Part shown: piece after piece, positions 1-8,709 of the stretch
Numbering within the stretch: the stretch's first letter is position 1
Layout of the letters: every line of letters starts with the position of its first letter
NCBI RefSeq assembly: GCF_024168825.1
Contig: NZ_JALJWH010000001.1
Location: 4,092,001 to 4,156,000 of the forward strand
Direction of reading: 5' to 3'
From: Paenarthrobacter sp. A20
Lineage (GTDB): Bacteria > Actinomycetota > Actinomycetes > Actinomycetales > Micrococcaceae
Length of the DNA: 64,000 nucleotides
The notes under the pieces: generated by a model
Told to the model about the DNA's origin: nothing
Database searches by the model: none
What the model saw: only the letters and a program-made list of their open reading frames with translations
Program-made: the position numbers and the translations under genes

Positions 1-698
1 CGTTCCTGGCCCCCACCGTGGACCAAAGGCTCCACCCCCAAACGGCCCTTGGTGAACAAGACACCGGATCCCTTGGGCGCGCCAAGTTTATGTCCGGAAA
101 TACTCAAGGCGTCCACGCCCAGCGCCTTGACGTCCAGTGGCAACCACCCGGCAGCCTGGACCGCATCCGTATGGAACGGGACGCCGTGTTCCCGCGCCAC
201 GGACGCCAGGGATGCGATTGGCTGGACGGTTCCGATCTCATTGTTCGCATACATGATGCTCACCAACGCTGTTTCGGGCCGCATTACGGCCCGCAAGCCG
301 TCCACCGAAACCAAGCCCTCCCGATCCACCGGCAGCACGTCCACAGCGAAGCCGTGCACACGTTCGAGGTAGCGGGCCGACTCCTCCACCGCGGGATGCT
401 CGATGGCGCTGATCACCACCCGGTTCAACGAGGGGTCAGCCAACTGCCGGGCCAGGGCAATGCCCTTAACGGCAAGGTTGTCCGCTTCCGTGCCTCCGGA
501 AGTGAACGTCACCTCGCTGGCCCGACAACCCAGGACCTTCGCGACGCCGGAACGCGCCCCTGCGAGCGCAACTGCTGCCGCTTCGCCCAGGCTGTGGTGG
601 CTGGAGGGGTTGCCGAACTCACCGCTCAGGTACGGCCACATCGCCTCAAGGGCCTCGCGGCGTACTGGAGTGGTGGCTGCGGCGTCGAGGAAGATCAT
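1..698 (-). CDS. Cysteine desulfurase (NifS/IscS-like), partial at window edge
   Basis: PLP-dependent enzyme that takes sulfur from cysteine for Fe-S cluster assembly. The reading frame opens with ATG at 698 (MIFLDAAATTPVRREALEAM) and stays open to base 1, so about 232 N-terminal residues are visible and the C-terminus, with the persulfide cysteine loop, lies outside. The PLP-binding lysine is visible as K204 in SGHKLGAPKG, and the N-terminal GNPSSHHSLG and TSGGTEADN motifs are typical of the family. It starts 8 bases after the nadC stop, so it is probably the last gene of the nad operon. In Bacillus subtilis a NifS paralogue next to nadB supplies the NadA [4Fe-4S] cluster; the same role is inferred here. 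Confidence 0.9.
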   Translation of the reverse strand, partial: MIFLDAAATTPVRREALEAMWPYLSGEFGNPSSHHSLGEAAAVALAGARSGVAKVLGCRASEVTFTSGGTEADNLAVKGIALARQLADPSLNRVVISAIEHPAVEESARYLERVHGFAVDVLPVDREGLVSVDGLRAVMRPETALVSIMYANNEIGTVQPIASLASVAREHGVPFHTDAVQAAGWLPLDVKALGVDALSISGHKLGAPKGSGVLFTKGRLGVEPLVHGGGQE

Positions 699-705
699 GG
701 GGGCG

Positions 706-1578
706 TCAGGCCGCCTTCAAGACGACATCGAGGCCCAGGTCCAGGGCGCTCACGCTGTGGGTCAGTCCTCCAACGGAGATGACGTCAACACCGGCGGCAG
801 CGATTTCGGTGACTGTGCTGATGTTCACGTTGCCGCTGGCTTCCACGATGGCCCGCCCGTCCACCTGCTTGACCCCGGCCCTGAGCTCCTCAAGGGAGAA
901 GTTGTCCAGCATGATGGTGTCCACACCGGCCGCCAGCACGGGTTCGATCTGCTCGGCCCTGTCCACTTCCACTTCGAAGTGCGTGGTGTGGCCAAGCTGG
1001 GCCTTGGCGGCAACCAGCAGCCCGGTCAGCTTGGTGGAGTCGCCCCCGGTCATGACAGCCAAGTGGTTGTCCTTGGCCAGGACCGCGTCAGAGAGGCTGT
1101 AGCGGTGGTTCGCTCCCCCACCACAACGGACTGCATAGCGTTCCAGGACACGAAGGCCTGGCGTGGTCTTGCGGGTGTCGGTGATCCGGGCCCGGGTCCC
1201 TTCGACAAGCCTCACGAATTCGGCCGTCTTGGTGGCGATGGCGCTCATCCGTTGCACCAGGTTCAGGCCGACCCTTTCGGCGAGCAACACCGACCGGGCC
1301 CTTCCGCTGACCCGGGCGAGGTGGGTTCCGGCGTCGAACGCTTCGCCGTCGGCGAGGAGCAGTTCCACCTCGGTCTCAGGGTCCACCAGCTTCATGGCGT
1401 CGCGGAACACGGTGCCTCCGCTGAAGACGCCGGCGACGCGCGCATTCAGCACGGCGGTTGCCCGGGCGTCGGCGGGGATCAGCAGCTGCGAGGTGATGTC
1501 GCCGCTGGGTGCGTCCTCAGCAAATGCCCGTTCCAGGATGTCCCGGACAGGGGCTGCGGGGAGGGTCAGGTTAGTCAT
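706..1578 (-). CDS. nadC: Nicotinate-nucleotide pyrophosphorylase, carboxylating (quinolinate phosphoribosyltransferase)
   Basis: Converts quinolinate and PRPP to nicotinate mononucleotide, CO2 and pyrophosphate, the third step of de novo NAD synthesis. The protein is 290 aa, normal for NadC. It carries the signature DTRKTTPGLRVLERYAVRCG followed by GGANHRYSLSDAVLAKDNH, which holds the basic residues that bind quinolinate and PRPP, and the C-terminal barrel stretch with EASGNV and SVGGLTHS. Its ATG overlaps the end of nadB by 8 bases, so translation is probably coupled. It belongs to the nrtR-nadA-nadB-nadC-desulfurase operon. Confidence 0.97.
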   Translation of the reverse strand: MTNLTLPAAPVRDILERAFAEDAPSGDITSQLLIPADARATAVLNARVAGVFSGGTVFRDAMKLVDPETEVELLLADGEAFDAGTHLARVSGRARSVLLAERVGLNLVQRMSAIATKTAEFVRLVEGTRARITDTRKTTPGLRVLERYAVRCGGGANHRYSLSDAVLAKDNHLAVMTGGDSTKLTGLLVAAKAQLGHTTHFEVEVDRAEQIEPVLAAGVDTIMLDNFSLEELRAGVKQVDGRAIVEASGNVNISTVTEIAAAGVDVISVGGLTHSVSALDLGLDVVLKAA

Positions 1579-3310
1579 GGACGAGGCTCACTTTCCGGCT
1601 CAGGGTGTAACGCTTGTCAAAGTCGTCGACGGCGGCTGGTTCCGCCACGCTGTCGCTGCGGTAATGCGCCCCCAGCGACGCCTTCCGTTCCCGCGCCGCA
1701 TGAACGAGCAGTTGCGCCGCCAGCAGCACATTGGAATCCTCATGCTCCCGGACATCCAAGGACTCCGGCTCGTTCAACGGCAGGACATCCCCCGCCCAAG
1801 CAGCCAACGTCACGCCGGCTTCACGAAGCAAAGGGCCGTCACGCAGAACCCCGGCCTTGGCTGTCATCAACCGCCGCAGAGCTTCCCGCGAAAACGCGCC
1901 CGCCTGCGCAAATGGAGCCTCAAGGGCACCCGGCCCCGGCAAAGACTCAAACTCCCAGGAAACCGGCTTTGGGACAACGTCGTGCCCTCGGGCGAGCGCA
2001 GGTGCGAGCGCAGGCGCCAAGGGAACTGTGGAACTGCGCCCAAGGAACCCCTCCACAGCCCGCCGCCCAAACACCAGGCCTTCAAGGAGGGAGTTGCTCG
2101 CCAAGCGGTTGGCCCCTTGCACCCCGGTACAGGCCACTTCACCGGCCGCCAGCAGCCCTGGAACGGACGTCCGGCCGTAGAGGTCGGTGACCACTCCGCC
2201 CATCCAGTAATGAGCCGCGGGCGCAACGGGAACGACGTCCCGGGTCCAGTCGACTCCGGCTTGGCGGGTCCGTTTGCTCAGGGTTGGGAAGCGCTTGGCC
2301 AGGAATCCTCCGCCCCGCTGTTCTTCGATCACGGCGGCATCAAGGAACACGTGGCCGTTGGGGTCGCCGAGTTTTGCCAAGTGCAGTGCGATGCTGCGGG
2401 AGACGACGTCCCGGGGTGCCAGTTCTGCATCAGGGTGGTAGTCGGGCATGAAGCGATGCCCTTTGGCGTCCAGGAGGATGGCGCCCTCGCCCCGCACTGC
2501 TTCTGAAATCAGCAGGGGGTCGTTATTGCCTTCTGCTTCCCGGGCCTCGTCCGGGAGCACCATGCAGGTTGGGTGGAACTGGAAGAATTCCAGGTCAGCA
2601 ACGGCGGCTCCGACACGCCATGCGAGCGCCAGGCCATCCGCTGTGGCCACTGCGGGGTTGGTGGTTTGGGCGAAAAGCTGCCCGGCTCCCCCTGTAGCAA
2701 GCAGGACGGAGTCGCCGTGGACGCCGAGGTGGCGTCCGTCGTGGAGGAAATTCGCTCCCACCACACGGCCACCTTGCTCTCTGCCCAGCGAGAGCGATGT
2801 CACCTGGGCATGCCCGATGACATGGATCTTGCCTGCCGCCTGGAAGTCCAGGACTGTCTTTATCAGCGCGGCCGCCACACCGGCACCAGTAGCGTCGCCG
2901 CCGGCATGCAGGATTCGCGGGGCGGAGTGTGCCGCCTCGAGGCCCAAGGCGGGGTCTCCGTCGTCGTCGAGGTCGAAGCGGACGCCGAACCGCCCCAGCC
3001 CGGCGATATCCAACCGCGCCTCGGTGCACAACACCCTTACTGCTTCTTCGTTGCAGTGCCCCGCACCGGCTTTGAGGGTGTCCGCGATGTGTGCGGCCAC
3101 CGTGTCACCGGGGGCCGGCTCGTCCAGGACGGCCGAAATGCCGCCCTGGGCGTAGTAGGTGTTGCTGTCCGCGAGCGCACCCTTGGTCAGCAGCACAACG
3201 TCCGCACCGGCGTCCGCGGCAAGAAGCGCAGCGTAAAGTCCCGCGATGCCGCTTCCGACGACGATCAGACGTTGGGGGGCAGGCCCTCCAACCACGCTCG
3301 CTGTAGTCAT
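1571..3310 (-). CDS. nadB: L-aspartate oxidase
   Basis: FAD-dependent oxidation of L-aspartate to iminoaspartate, the first step of de novo NAD synthesis. I place the start at ATG 3310 (MTTASVVGG), giving 579 aa. The frame is open to 3442, but those 44 residues overlap nadA and look like noncoding translation. The N-terminus has the Rossmann dinucleotide motif VVGSGIAGLYAAL. The succinate-dehydrogenase-like flavoprotein core follows, with HAGGDATGAG, the substrate-site HPT of FFQFHPTCMVLPDE and the C-terminal flavin motif GANRLASNSLLEGLVFGRRA. NadB hands unstable iminoaspartate to NadA, encoded immediately upstream. Confidence 0.96.
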   Translation of the reverse strand: MTTASVVGGPAPQRLIVVGSGIAGLYAALLAADAGADVVLLTKGALADSNTYYAQGGISAVLDEPAPGDTVAAHIADTLKAGAGHCNEEAVRVLCTEARLDIAGLGRFGVRFDLDDDGDPALGLEAAHSAPRILHAGGDATGAGVAAALIKTVLDFQAAGKIHVIGHAQVTSLSLGREQGGRVVGANFLHDGRHLGVHGDSVLLATGGAGQLFAQTTNPAVATADGLALAWRVGAAVADLEFFQFHPTCMVLPDEAREAEGNNDPLLISEAVRGEGAILLDAKGHRFMPDYHPDAELAPRDVVSRSIALHLAKLGDPNGHVFLDAAVIEEQRGGGFLAKRFPTLSKRTRQAGVDWTRDVVPVAPAAHYWMGGVVTDLYGRTSVPGLLAAGEVACTGVQGANRLASNSLLEGLVFGRRAVEGFLGRSSTVPLAPALAPALARGHDVVPKPVSWEFESLPGPGALEAPFAQAGAFSREALRRLMTAKAGVLRDGPLLREAGVTLAAWAGDVLPLNEPESLDVREHEDSNVLLAAQLLVHAARERKASLGAHYRSDSVAEPAAVDDFDKRYTLSRKVSLVHD

Positions 3311-3353
3311 GTGACGCTCGATTCGGCTAGTCCGCTGTGATGTGCCGGTTTGG

Positions 3354-4661
3354 TTAGGCCGGCTTGGCTGCCAGCATGCGCTCCAGCGCAATCTTGGCGT
3401 TGTCCTGCACGGAGTCATCCACGGTGATGCGGTTGACGACACGTCCTTCCACGAGTTCCTCCAGGACCCAGGCGAGGTAGCCGGGGTGGATGCGGTACAT
3501 GGTGGAGCACGGGCAGATGACGGGATCCAGGCAGAAGATGGTGTGCTGCGGGTTTTCGGCGGCCAGACGGTTCACCATGTTGATCTCGGTACCGATGGCG
3601 AACGTGGTGGGTTCGGTGGCGGCCGCGATCGCCTTCTTGATGAAGTCGGTGGACCCGGCGGAGTCAGCAGCGTCCACGACCTCCATGGGGCATTCGGGGT
3701 GGACGATCACGTTGACGCCCGGGAAGTCCTGGCGGGCTTTCTCGATCTGGCCTACGTTGAAGCGCTTGTGGACCGAGCAGAATCCGTGCCACAGGATGAC
3801 CCGGGAGTCGAGCAGTTGCTGTTCGTCGTTGCCGCCCAGTTCCTTGCGCGGGTTCCACATGGGCATCTGCTCCAGCGGAACGCCGAGTGCTTTTGCGGTG
3901 TTGCGGCCCAAGTGCTGGTCGGGGAAGAACAGAACACGCTGGCCACGCTCGAAGGCCCACTCCAGGACCACCTTGGCGTTGGACGAGGTGCAGACTATGC
4001 CGCCGTTGCGACCACAGAAAGCCTTGAGCGCGGCGGACGAGTTCATGTAGGTGACAGGAATGACCGGTACGCGGCCCTTGGCGTCCGGTTCGGTGCCAAA
4101 GATCTCCTCGAGCTGCTCCCAGCACTCCTCGACGGAGTCTTCGTCTGCCATGTCTGCCATGGAGCAACCGGCGGCCAGGTTGGGCAGGATGACTGCTTGC
4201 TCCGGAGTGGAGAGGATGTCAGCGGTTTCCGCCATGAAGTGGACACCGCAGAAGATGATCGCTTCGGCGTCCGGCTTGGTCAGGGCCGCGTTGGCCAGCT
4301 GAAAGGAATCACCCACGAAGTCCGCGTACTGGATGACTTCGTCGCGCTGGTAAAAGTGCCCCAGGATGACGGCACGGTCCCCGAGCGTCGCTTTGGCCGC
4401 CCGAGTGCGGGAATCGAGTTCGGCGTCGCTGGCCTTCTTGTACTCCTCAGGCAACTGGCCCTGCCGAGGAGTAGCCATGGGTGCGACGTCAGCGCTGGAC
4501 GCCCCGGGCCCATACGCGGGGGCGCCGGCAACAGCTTCGGCGAGGTCATACTCCCATGGGCCCTTGGCCAGGGCCGGGCTGCACGTGGACCCCGCGCGGG
4601 AGAGGCCCTTCTCGGCTTCTTCGCGGGTGATCAGCTGGACGGCAGTGTTGACGCTGCTCAT
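3354..4661 (-). CDS. nadA: Quinolinate synthase A
   Basis: Condenses iminoaspartate with dihydroxyacetone phosphate to quinolinate on a [4Fe-4S] cluster. At 435 aa it is the long actinobacterial form, with about 85 extra N-terminal residues. Visible family motifs are AVILGHFYQRDEV, IIFCGVHFMAETADILS, the HPECPMEVV and DSAGSTDFI stretches, and CLDPVICPCSTMYRIHPGYL, which together supply the cluster cysteines. The ATG at 4661 overlaps the nrtR stop as ATGA, indicating coupled translation. Oxygen damage to the cluster would explain why a cysteine desulfurase sits in the same operon. Confidence 0.97.
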   Translation of the reverse strand: MSSVNTAVQLITREEAEKGLSRAGSTCSPALAKGPWEYDLAEAVAGAPAYGPGASSADVAPMATPRQGQLPEEYKKASDAELDSRTRAAKATLGDRAVILGHFYQRDEVIQYADFVGDSFQLANAALTKPDAEAIIFCGVHFMAETADILSTPEQAVILPNLAAGCSMADMADEDSVEECWEQLEEIFGTEPDAKGRVPVIPVTYMNSSAALKAFCGRNGGIVCTSSNAKVVLEWAFERGQRVLFFPDQHLGRNTAKALGVPLEQMPMWNPRKELGGNDEQQLLDSRVILWHGFCSVHKRFNVGQIEKARQDFPGVNVIVHPECPMEVVDAADSAGSTDFIKKAIAAATEPTTFAIGTEINMVNRLAAENPQHTIFCLDPVICPCSTMYRIHPGYLAWVLEELVEGRVVNRITVDDSVQDNAKIALERMLAAKPA

Positions 4662-5377
4662 GGTGTACTCCTGTTATCTGGCCCGAGGCCGGGCGTGCCG
4701 GTGAAGCGGTAGAGGCGTGGTGGACGGTGTTTCCCGCCCTGGAGGTATTCACCGGTCTCTTCGATTTCCGGTGTTGCCTTGACGTGTCGGCGGAAGTTCG
4801 CGGGATCGAGCTGGCGGTCCAGCACGGCCTCGTAGACTTCGCGGACCTGGGCGAGGGTGAAGAACTCTCCCAGCAGGTGGTAGGCGATGGACCCGTAGGC
4901 CATCTTGTTGCGGAGCCGCCACAGGGCGTAGTCCACGATTGCGTTGTGGTCGAAAGCGAGTTCGCCCAGCCGGTCTGCACGGAACCACCGCACATTTTCC
5001 GACTCATCAGCCAAAGCAGCTTCCGTGGGCTGCACCAGTGCCCAGTACACGATGGAGACAACACGCTGGGTGGGTGACCTGTGGAGGCCGCCAAATGCGT
5101 AGAGCTGCTCGAGGTAATGCGGCGTCAGCCCAGTGGTCTCGCGGAGGTTCCTGGAAGCCGCATCCTGGAGCGATTCGTCGTGGGCCAACGGACCGCCGGG
5201 GAGGGCCCACATGTCTTTGTACGGTTCCCGGATCCTCCGGACCAACGGCAGCCACAGCGTGGGGCGGCCGGACTTTTCACTGGGGCGAAGAGCGAAGATC
5301 ACCGTTGAAATTGCCAACGACGGCGGTGCGAGCCGCCTCTCGGCGACATTGGCTGAGTTGGTGTTCACGGCGTTCAC
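4658..5377 (-). CDS. nrtR: NrtR-type Nudix-related transcriptional regulator of NAD synthesis
   Basis: Probable repressor of the downstream nad genes. It has an N-terminal Nudix fold (about residues 20–160) and a C-terminal winged helix (about 165–225, containing LGEFFTLAQVREVYEAVLD). The Nudix box at GGPLAHDESLQDAASRNLRE is degenerate: RN stands where catalytic boxes have RE, and T replaces the last E. That fits a sensor rather than a hydrolase. NrtR proteins are known to bind DNA with the winged helix and to lose binding on ADP-ribose or NAD-like ligands. The start is GTG 5377; GTG 5368 is also possible and has the better SD (GAGG, 8-base gap). A matching palindrome lies 49–73 bases upstream. 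Confidence 0.9.
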   Translation of the reverse strand: MNAVNTNSANVAERRLAPPSLAISTVIFALRPSEKSGRPTLWLPLVRRIREPYKDMWALPGGPLAHDESLQDAASRNLRETTGLTPHYLEQLYAFGGLHRSPTQRVVSIVYWALVQPTEAALADESENVRWFRADRLGELAFDHNAIVDYALWRLRNKMAYGSIAYHLLGEFFTLAQVREVYEAVLDRQLDPANFRRHVKATPEIEETGEYLQGGKHRPPRLYRFTGTPGLGPDNRSTP

Positions 5378-5425
5378 CTCGCTTCATCGCCGTCCGGAGC
5401 ACTCCCCATTAAGGACTGGAGCACT

Positions 5426-5450
5426 AGTTAAAGTCATCTTGACTAGAACT
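5426..5450 (-). promoter_or_regulatory. Candidate NrtR operator
   Basis: Interrupted palindrome with arms AGTT-n2-AGTCA and TGACT-n2-AACT around a 3-base centre; 18 of 25 positions match the reverse complement. It lies in the only leader of the nrtR-nadABC operon, where an autoregulating NrtR would bind. The assignment to NrtR is inference. Confidence 0.65.
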
Positions 5451-5490
5451 AATGGTACGACTCTCCGGGCACTTGGCAAAATGCTTTACG

Positions 5491-5964
5491 TCACAAGGGC
5501 TTCGCCGCAGCTTCCATCAGCGGCAGTGTCCGGCCTTGGATGTGGCTGTTCAGGACAATCACCGACGAACACCGAACCACGGACTTCGTGGCGATCATGG
5601 CATCGAGCACCCGCTGCATGTCCGGGTTGGAACGCGCCGCAATCCGCACCATGAGGTCAGAGTTCCCTGTGACCGTGTGGACCTCGATGATTTCCGGGAT
5701 GGCGCCCAGGCTTTCGATAATGGCGTCATGTCCAATCTCCTGGGTGATGGTGACCGAACAGAACGCCACTACCGGGAACCCAAAATTGGCCGGATCGGGC
5801 TGCGGAACCCACGAACCAATGACTCCGTTTTCAATCATTCGGTCAATCCGGGACTGCACGGTAGCCCGGGCAACCCTGAGTACCCGGGATGCCTCCAGCA
5901 CTGAGGATCGCGGTGAATCCGTGAAGAAACGTACAATTTTTGCATCAAGCGCATCGACCAGCAT
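5491..5964 (-). CDS. Lrp/AsnC-family transcriptional regulator
   Basis: A 157-aa regulator with an N-terminal helix-turn-helix (about residues 5–55, SVLEASRVLRVARATVQSRIDR) and a C-terminal RAM ligand-sensing domain (about 65–145, with VHTVTGNSDLMVRIAA). Such proteins form octameric discs and respond to amino acids. I use ATG 5964, which has AGGA spaced 6 bases upstream; a TTG three bases earlier is the only longer option. It is divergent from the amino-acid permease at 6139, with the 2-oxoacid dehydrogenase cassette beyond, so it most likely senses the amino acid those genes import and break down. Confidence 0.92.
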   Translation of the reverse strand: MLVDALDAKIVRFFTDSPRSSVLEASRVLRVARATVQSRIDRMIENGVIGSWVPQPDPANFGFPVVAFCSVTITQEIGHDAIIESLGAIPEIIEVHTVTGNSDLMVRIAARSNPDMQRVLDAMIATKSVVRCSSVIVLNSHIQGRTLPLMEAAAKPL

Positions 5965-5993
5965 CAAAGTTCCTGTCCCCGGGGATCCTTACC

Positions 5994-6022
5994 CATCACA
6001 TCGCTACAGCAAAAAGTGATGT
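5994..6022. promoter_or_regulatory. Inverted repeat between the Lrp/AsnC gene and the permease
   Basis: CATCAC (5994–5999) and GTGATG (6017–6022) form perfect 6-base arms separated by 17 bases in the divergent intergenic region. The arm centres are about 23 bases apart, roughly two helical turns, as expected for an Lrp dimer site. No binding evidence is available from sequence alone. Confidence 0.4.
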
Positions 6023-6138
6023 ATCTTACAAACTGCGAGAATTATTCCACGGCTCTTGCTGCGTCGTCGACGCCCGCTTGCCAGGCCCATGAGGCCGGCA
6101 CGCCACACCAGCATGTAATCCATAGAAGGTAGACACGT

Positions 6139-7524
6139 ATGACAACGAAGTCCATCGCGGCTCCTGCGCCAACATCCGGCCTCGGCCATTCGCTGAAACC
6201 CCGCCAGCTGACCATGATGGGACTTGGCAGCGCGATTGGCGCCGGCCTCTTCCTCGGCTCCGGCGCGGGCGTACAGGCCGCCGGCCCGGCAGTCCTTATC
6301 TCCTACCTCGTTGCCGGCACGCTGATCATCCTGGTCATGTGGGCCCTTGGCGAGATGGCAGCCGCCAACCCCAACAGCGGCGCCTTCTCCGTGTACGCAG
6401 AGAAGGCCCTGGGCAAGACGGCCGGCGGTACCATCGGCTGGCTGTGGTGGCTTCAGCTGGTGGTGGTCATCGCGGCCGAAGCCATTGGAGCGGCCGGCCT
6501 GCTGTTCTCCATCTGGCCAGTCATCCCCGTATGGGTCCTTGCCCTGGTGTTCATGGTGGTCTTCACGGGCATCAACCTTGTGGGCGTCCGCAACTTCGGC
6601 GAGTTCGAGTTCTGGTTCGCCATCCTGAAGGTGGCAGCAATTGTCATCTTCCTGCTCATCGGCGCCGCCCTGCTCTTTGGCTGGTTGCCGAATGTCCCCT
6701 CCCCCGGATTCTCGGCCTTCGGCGATTTTGCCCCCAACGGCATTGGTGGCATCGCCGCTGCACTGTTCGTGGTGATCTTCGCCTTTGGCGGAACCGAGAT
6801 CGTCAGCGTCGCGGCCGCCGAAACCGAGAACCCGGCCCATAGCGTCGGCAAGGCCATCCGCACGGTTGTCTGGCGCATCCTGGTCTTTTACATCGGCTCC
6901 GTCTTCGTCATCGCAGCCGTCCTTCCCGTTGGTTCCGAAGGCCTGAAGTCTCCGTTTGCCGGAGTCCTGGACCTGGCCGGAATCCCCGGCGCCGGCGCAG
7001 CCATCACCCTGGTAGCCGTCGTCGCCCTGCTCTCTGCACTCAACGCCAACCTGTACGGCGCCTCCAGGATGGTCTTCTCCCTCTCGGAGCGCGGGGAAGC
7101 TCCCCGCTTCCTGTCCCGCCTCAGCGGCTCCAAGGTTCCCGTTGCCGCCGTCGGAATTTCGGTTGCCTTCGGCTTCATCGCCACCGTCCTTGAATTGCTG
7201 TTCCCGGAGAAAATCCTGCCGGCACTCCTGAACCTGGTGGGCTCTACCTGCCTGGTGGTCTGGGGCACCGCGCTGGTGTCGCAGTTCATTCTCCGCCGCA
7301 GGGCTGACAAAGAGGGCACGGAACTGCCCCTGCGCATGAAGGGCTTCCCCTTCCTCACCATCCTTGGCCTCATCCTGCTGGGCCTGATCCTGGTGGTCGG
7401 CTTTGCGAACCCCGAAAGCGCCGGGCAGCTGATTGGCACCTTCATCCTGATCCTCGCCATCGCCGCCGGGTGCTTCATCAACGCCAAGGCCAAGGCCTCC
7501 AGGCAGTCCATGCCCGTGGAGTAA
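6139..7524 (+). CDS. APC-superfamily amino-acid permease (AAT/GABA-permease type)
   Basis: Proton-coupled amino-acid importer of the inner membrane, 461 aa with about twelve hydrophobic segments. The first helix carries the family motif MMGLGSAIGAGLFLGSG, where the backbone glycines bind the substrate amino group, followed by PAVLISYLVAG and ALGEMAAANPNSGAFSVYA, typical of the AAT family that includes GabP, AroP and LysP. The start has AAGG about 9 bases upstream. A strong terminator hairpin follows, so it is transcribed separately from the dehydrogenase genes but lies beside them and the Lrp gene. The actual substrate cannot be read from sequence. Confidence 0.93.
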   Translation: MTTKSIAAPAPTSGLGHSLKPRQLTMMGLGSAIGAGLFLGSGAGVQAAGPAVLISYLVAGTLIILVMWALGEMAAANPNSGAFSVYAEKALGKTAGGTIGWLWWLQLVVVIAAEAIGAAGLLFSIWPVIPVWVLALVFMVVFTGINLVGVRNFGEFEFWFAILKVAAIVIFLLIGAALLFGWLPNVPSPGFSAFGDFAPNGIGGIAAALFVVIFAFGGTEIVSVAAAETENPAHSVGKAIRTVVWRILVFYIGSVFVIAAVLPVGSEGLKSPFAGVLDLAGIPGAGAAITLVAVVALLSALNANLYGASRMVFSLSERGEAPRFLSRLSGSKVPVAAVGISVAFGFIATVLELLFPEKILPALLNLVGSTCLVVWGTALVSQFILRRRADKEGTELPLRMKGFPFLTILGLILLGLILVVGFANPESAGQLIGTFILILAIAAGCFINAKAKASRQSMPVE

Positions 7525-7545
7525 CTGCCTGCTCACCACCCATGG

Positions 7546-7584
7546 AAAGCCCTGCACAGTTTGTACCGTGCAGGGCTTTCTTTT
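7546..7584 (+). terminator. Rho-independent terminator after the permease
   Basis: A 12-bp perfect stem (AAAGCCCTGCAC with GTGCAGGGCTTT), 10-base loop, followed by CTTTTAT. It separates the permease from the E1 alpha promoter. Confidence 0.9.
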
Positions 7585-7649
7585 ATGTCCAAATTGTACA
7601 AAGTGTTCCGTTCCAACTGAGCTGATTGCGCATGGCAGGATCCGGTGAC

Positions 7650-7655
7650 TAGGGT
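7650..7655 (+). promoter_or_regulatory. −10 element of a leaderless promoter for E1 alpha
   Basis: TAGGGT followed by exactly 7 bases and the ATG at 7663. TTGCGC at 7626–7631 gives a plausible −35 with an 18-base spacer. This favours the ATG over the in-frame GTG at 7645. Confidence 0.6.
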
Positions 7656-7662
7656 CACACTC

Positions 7663-8709
7663 ATGACTACAGAACCCGTGCTGGCCGCCGTCGATGATGA
7701 CGCGGCCCCGCTCACCCACCATCAACTCCGTGAGTTGTACACGCTGATGGCAGCAGTCCGGCACCTGGACTCCTCGGCCGTCGCCTGGCAGCGTCAGGGC
7801 ATCATCCCTGGCTATGCGCCGGAGCTCGGCCAGGAAGCCGCGCAAGTAGGCAGCGGCTATGCCGTCGACCGAACCCGCGACTTCGTGTTTCCCACCTACC
7901 GGGAAATGGGCGTTGCCCGGGCGATGGGCCTGGACATGGTGGGCTATATGTCTACTCACAAGGCCACGTGGCACGGCGGCATGTACAACCCGCTTGAGTC
8001 CAGGTTCGCTCCCATCCAGGCGGTGGTGGCCGGTTCCGTTTTGCACGCTGTGGGCTGGGCCCATGGACAGACCCTCTCCGGGGCGCCGGAGATGGGCGTC
8101 GCCATGACGTACTTCGGTGACGGCGCTTCCTCCCAGGGTGACGTTCACGAAGCCATGAACTTCGCCGCGGTCATGAAAGCCCCCGTGGTCTTCTTCATCC
8201 AGAACAACGGCTGGGCCATCTCGGTCCCCACCGAACGCCAGGTTGCGGGCGGCTCTGTGGCCGCACGAGCAGCCGGTTACGGAATCCCCTCCCTGCAGAT
8301 CGATGGCAACGACGTGGTCGCTGTCTTCGAAGCCACACGTTCCGCTTTCGCGCATTGCCGCGCAGGGAACGGCCCCGTGGTGATAGAAGCGATGACCTAC
8401 CGTCGTGGCCCACACTCCACCGCCGACGATCCCGGCCGCTACCGCACCCTGGAGGAGGAACGCCTCGACGGCGGCGAGGATCCGCTGGAGCGCTTCAAAC
8501 AGCGGCTTCTCGCAGAAGGCGTAGCGGATGCAGCCTTCTTCGCGGAGGCGCAGCGCGCGGCCGAAGATGAAGAGGAAGCCATCCGTGCCGGCATCGCCGA
8601 CCTCGGCCCGCGCCCCGGCGCCGAGATGTTCAGCCTGGTCTTCCAGGAACCAACACCAGCCCTTCAATCCCAGGCCACCTCGTGGCGCGAGGAGTCCGAA
8701 CATGCCTGA
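7663..8709 (+). CDS. 2-oxoacid dehydrogenase E1 component, alpha subunit
   Basis: Thiamine-diphosphate-dependent decarboxylase subunit, 348 aa from ATG 7663. The TPP-binding motif runs from GDG at 152 to NN at 181–182 (GDGASSQGDVHEAMNFAAVM then FIQNN). The phosphorylation-loop region reads TYRRGPHSTADDPGRYR. With the beta subunit it decarboxylates a 2-oxoacid and transfers the acyl group to a lipoyl domain. Sequence resembles both pyruvate and branched-chain 2-oxoacid E1 alpha, so the substrate is open. The neighbouring amino-acid permease and Lrp regulator favour an amino-acid-derived oxoacid. Its stop overlaps the E1 beta start by 8 bases. Confidence 0.93.
   Translation: MTTEPVLAAVDDDAAPLTHHQLRELYTLMAAVRHLDSSAVAWQRQGIIPGYAPELGQEAAQVGSGYAVDRTRDFVFPTYREMGVARAMGLDMVGYMSTHKATWHGGMYNPLESRFAPIQAVVAGSVLHAVGWAHGQTLSGAPEMGVAMTYFGDGASSQGDVHEAMNFAAVMKAPVVFFIQNNGWAISVPTERQVAGGSVAARAAGYGIPSLQIDGNDVVAVFEATRSAFAHCRAGNGPVVIEAMTYRRGPHSTADDPGRYRTLEEERLDGGEDPLERFKQRLLAEGVADAAFFAEAQRAAEDEEEAIRAGIADLGPRPGAEMFSLVFQEPTPALQSQATSWREESEHA

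Noticed and set aside
403..2190. A 595-codon plus-strand frame over the desulfurase, nadC and nadB
   Set aside because: It crosses three recognised genes of one operon and shows no domain.
3311..3442. N-terminal extension of nadB by 44 residues
   Set aside because: It lies inside nadA and has no similarity to flavoprotein N-termini; ATG 3310 begins the conserved part.
3342..4712. A 456-codon plus-strand frame across nadA
   Set aside because: nadA on the other strand has complete family motifs; this frame is its shadow.
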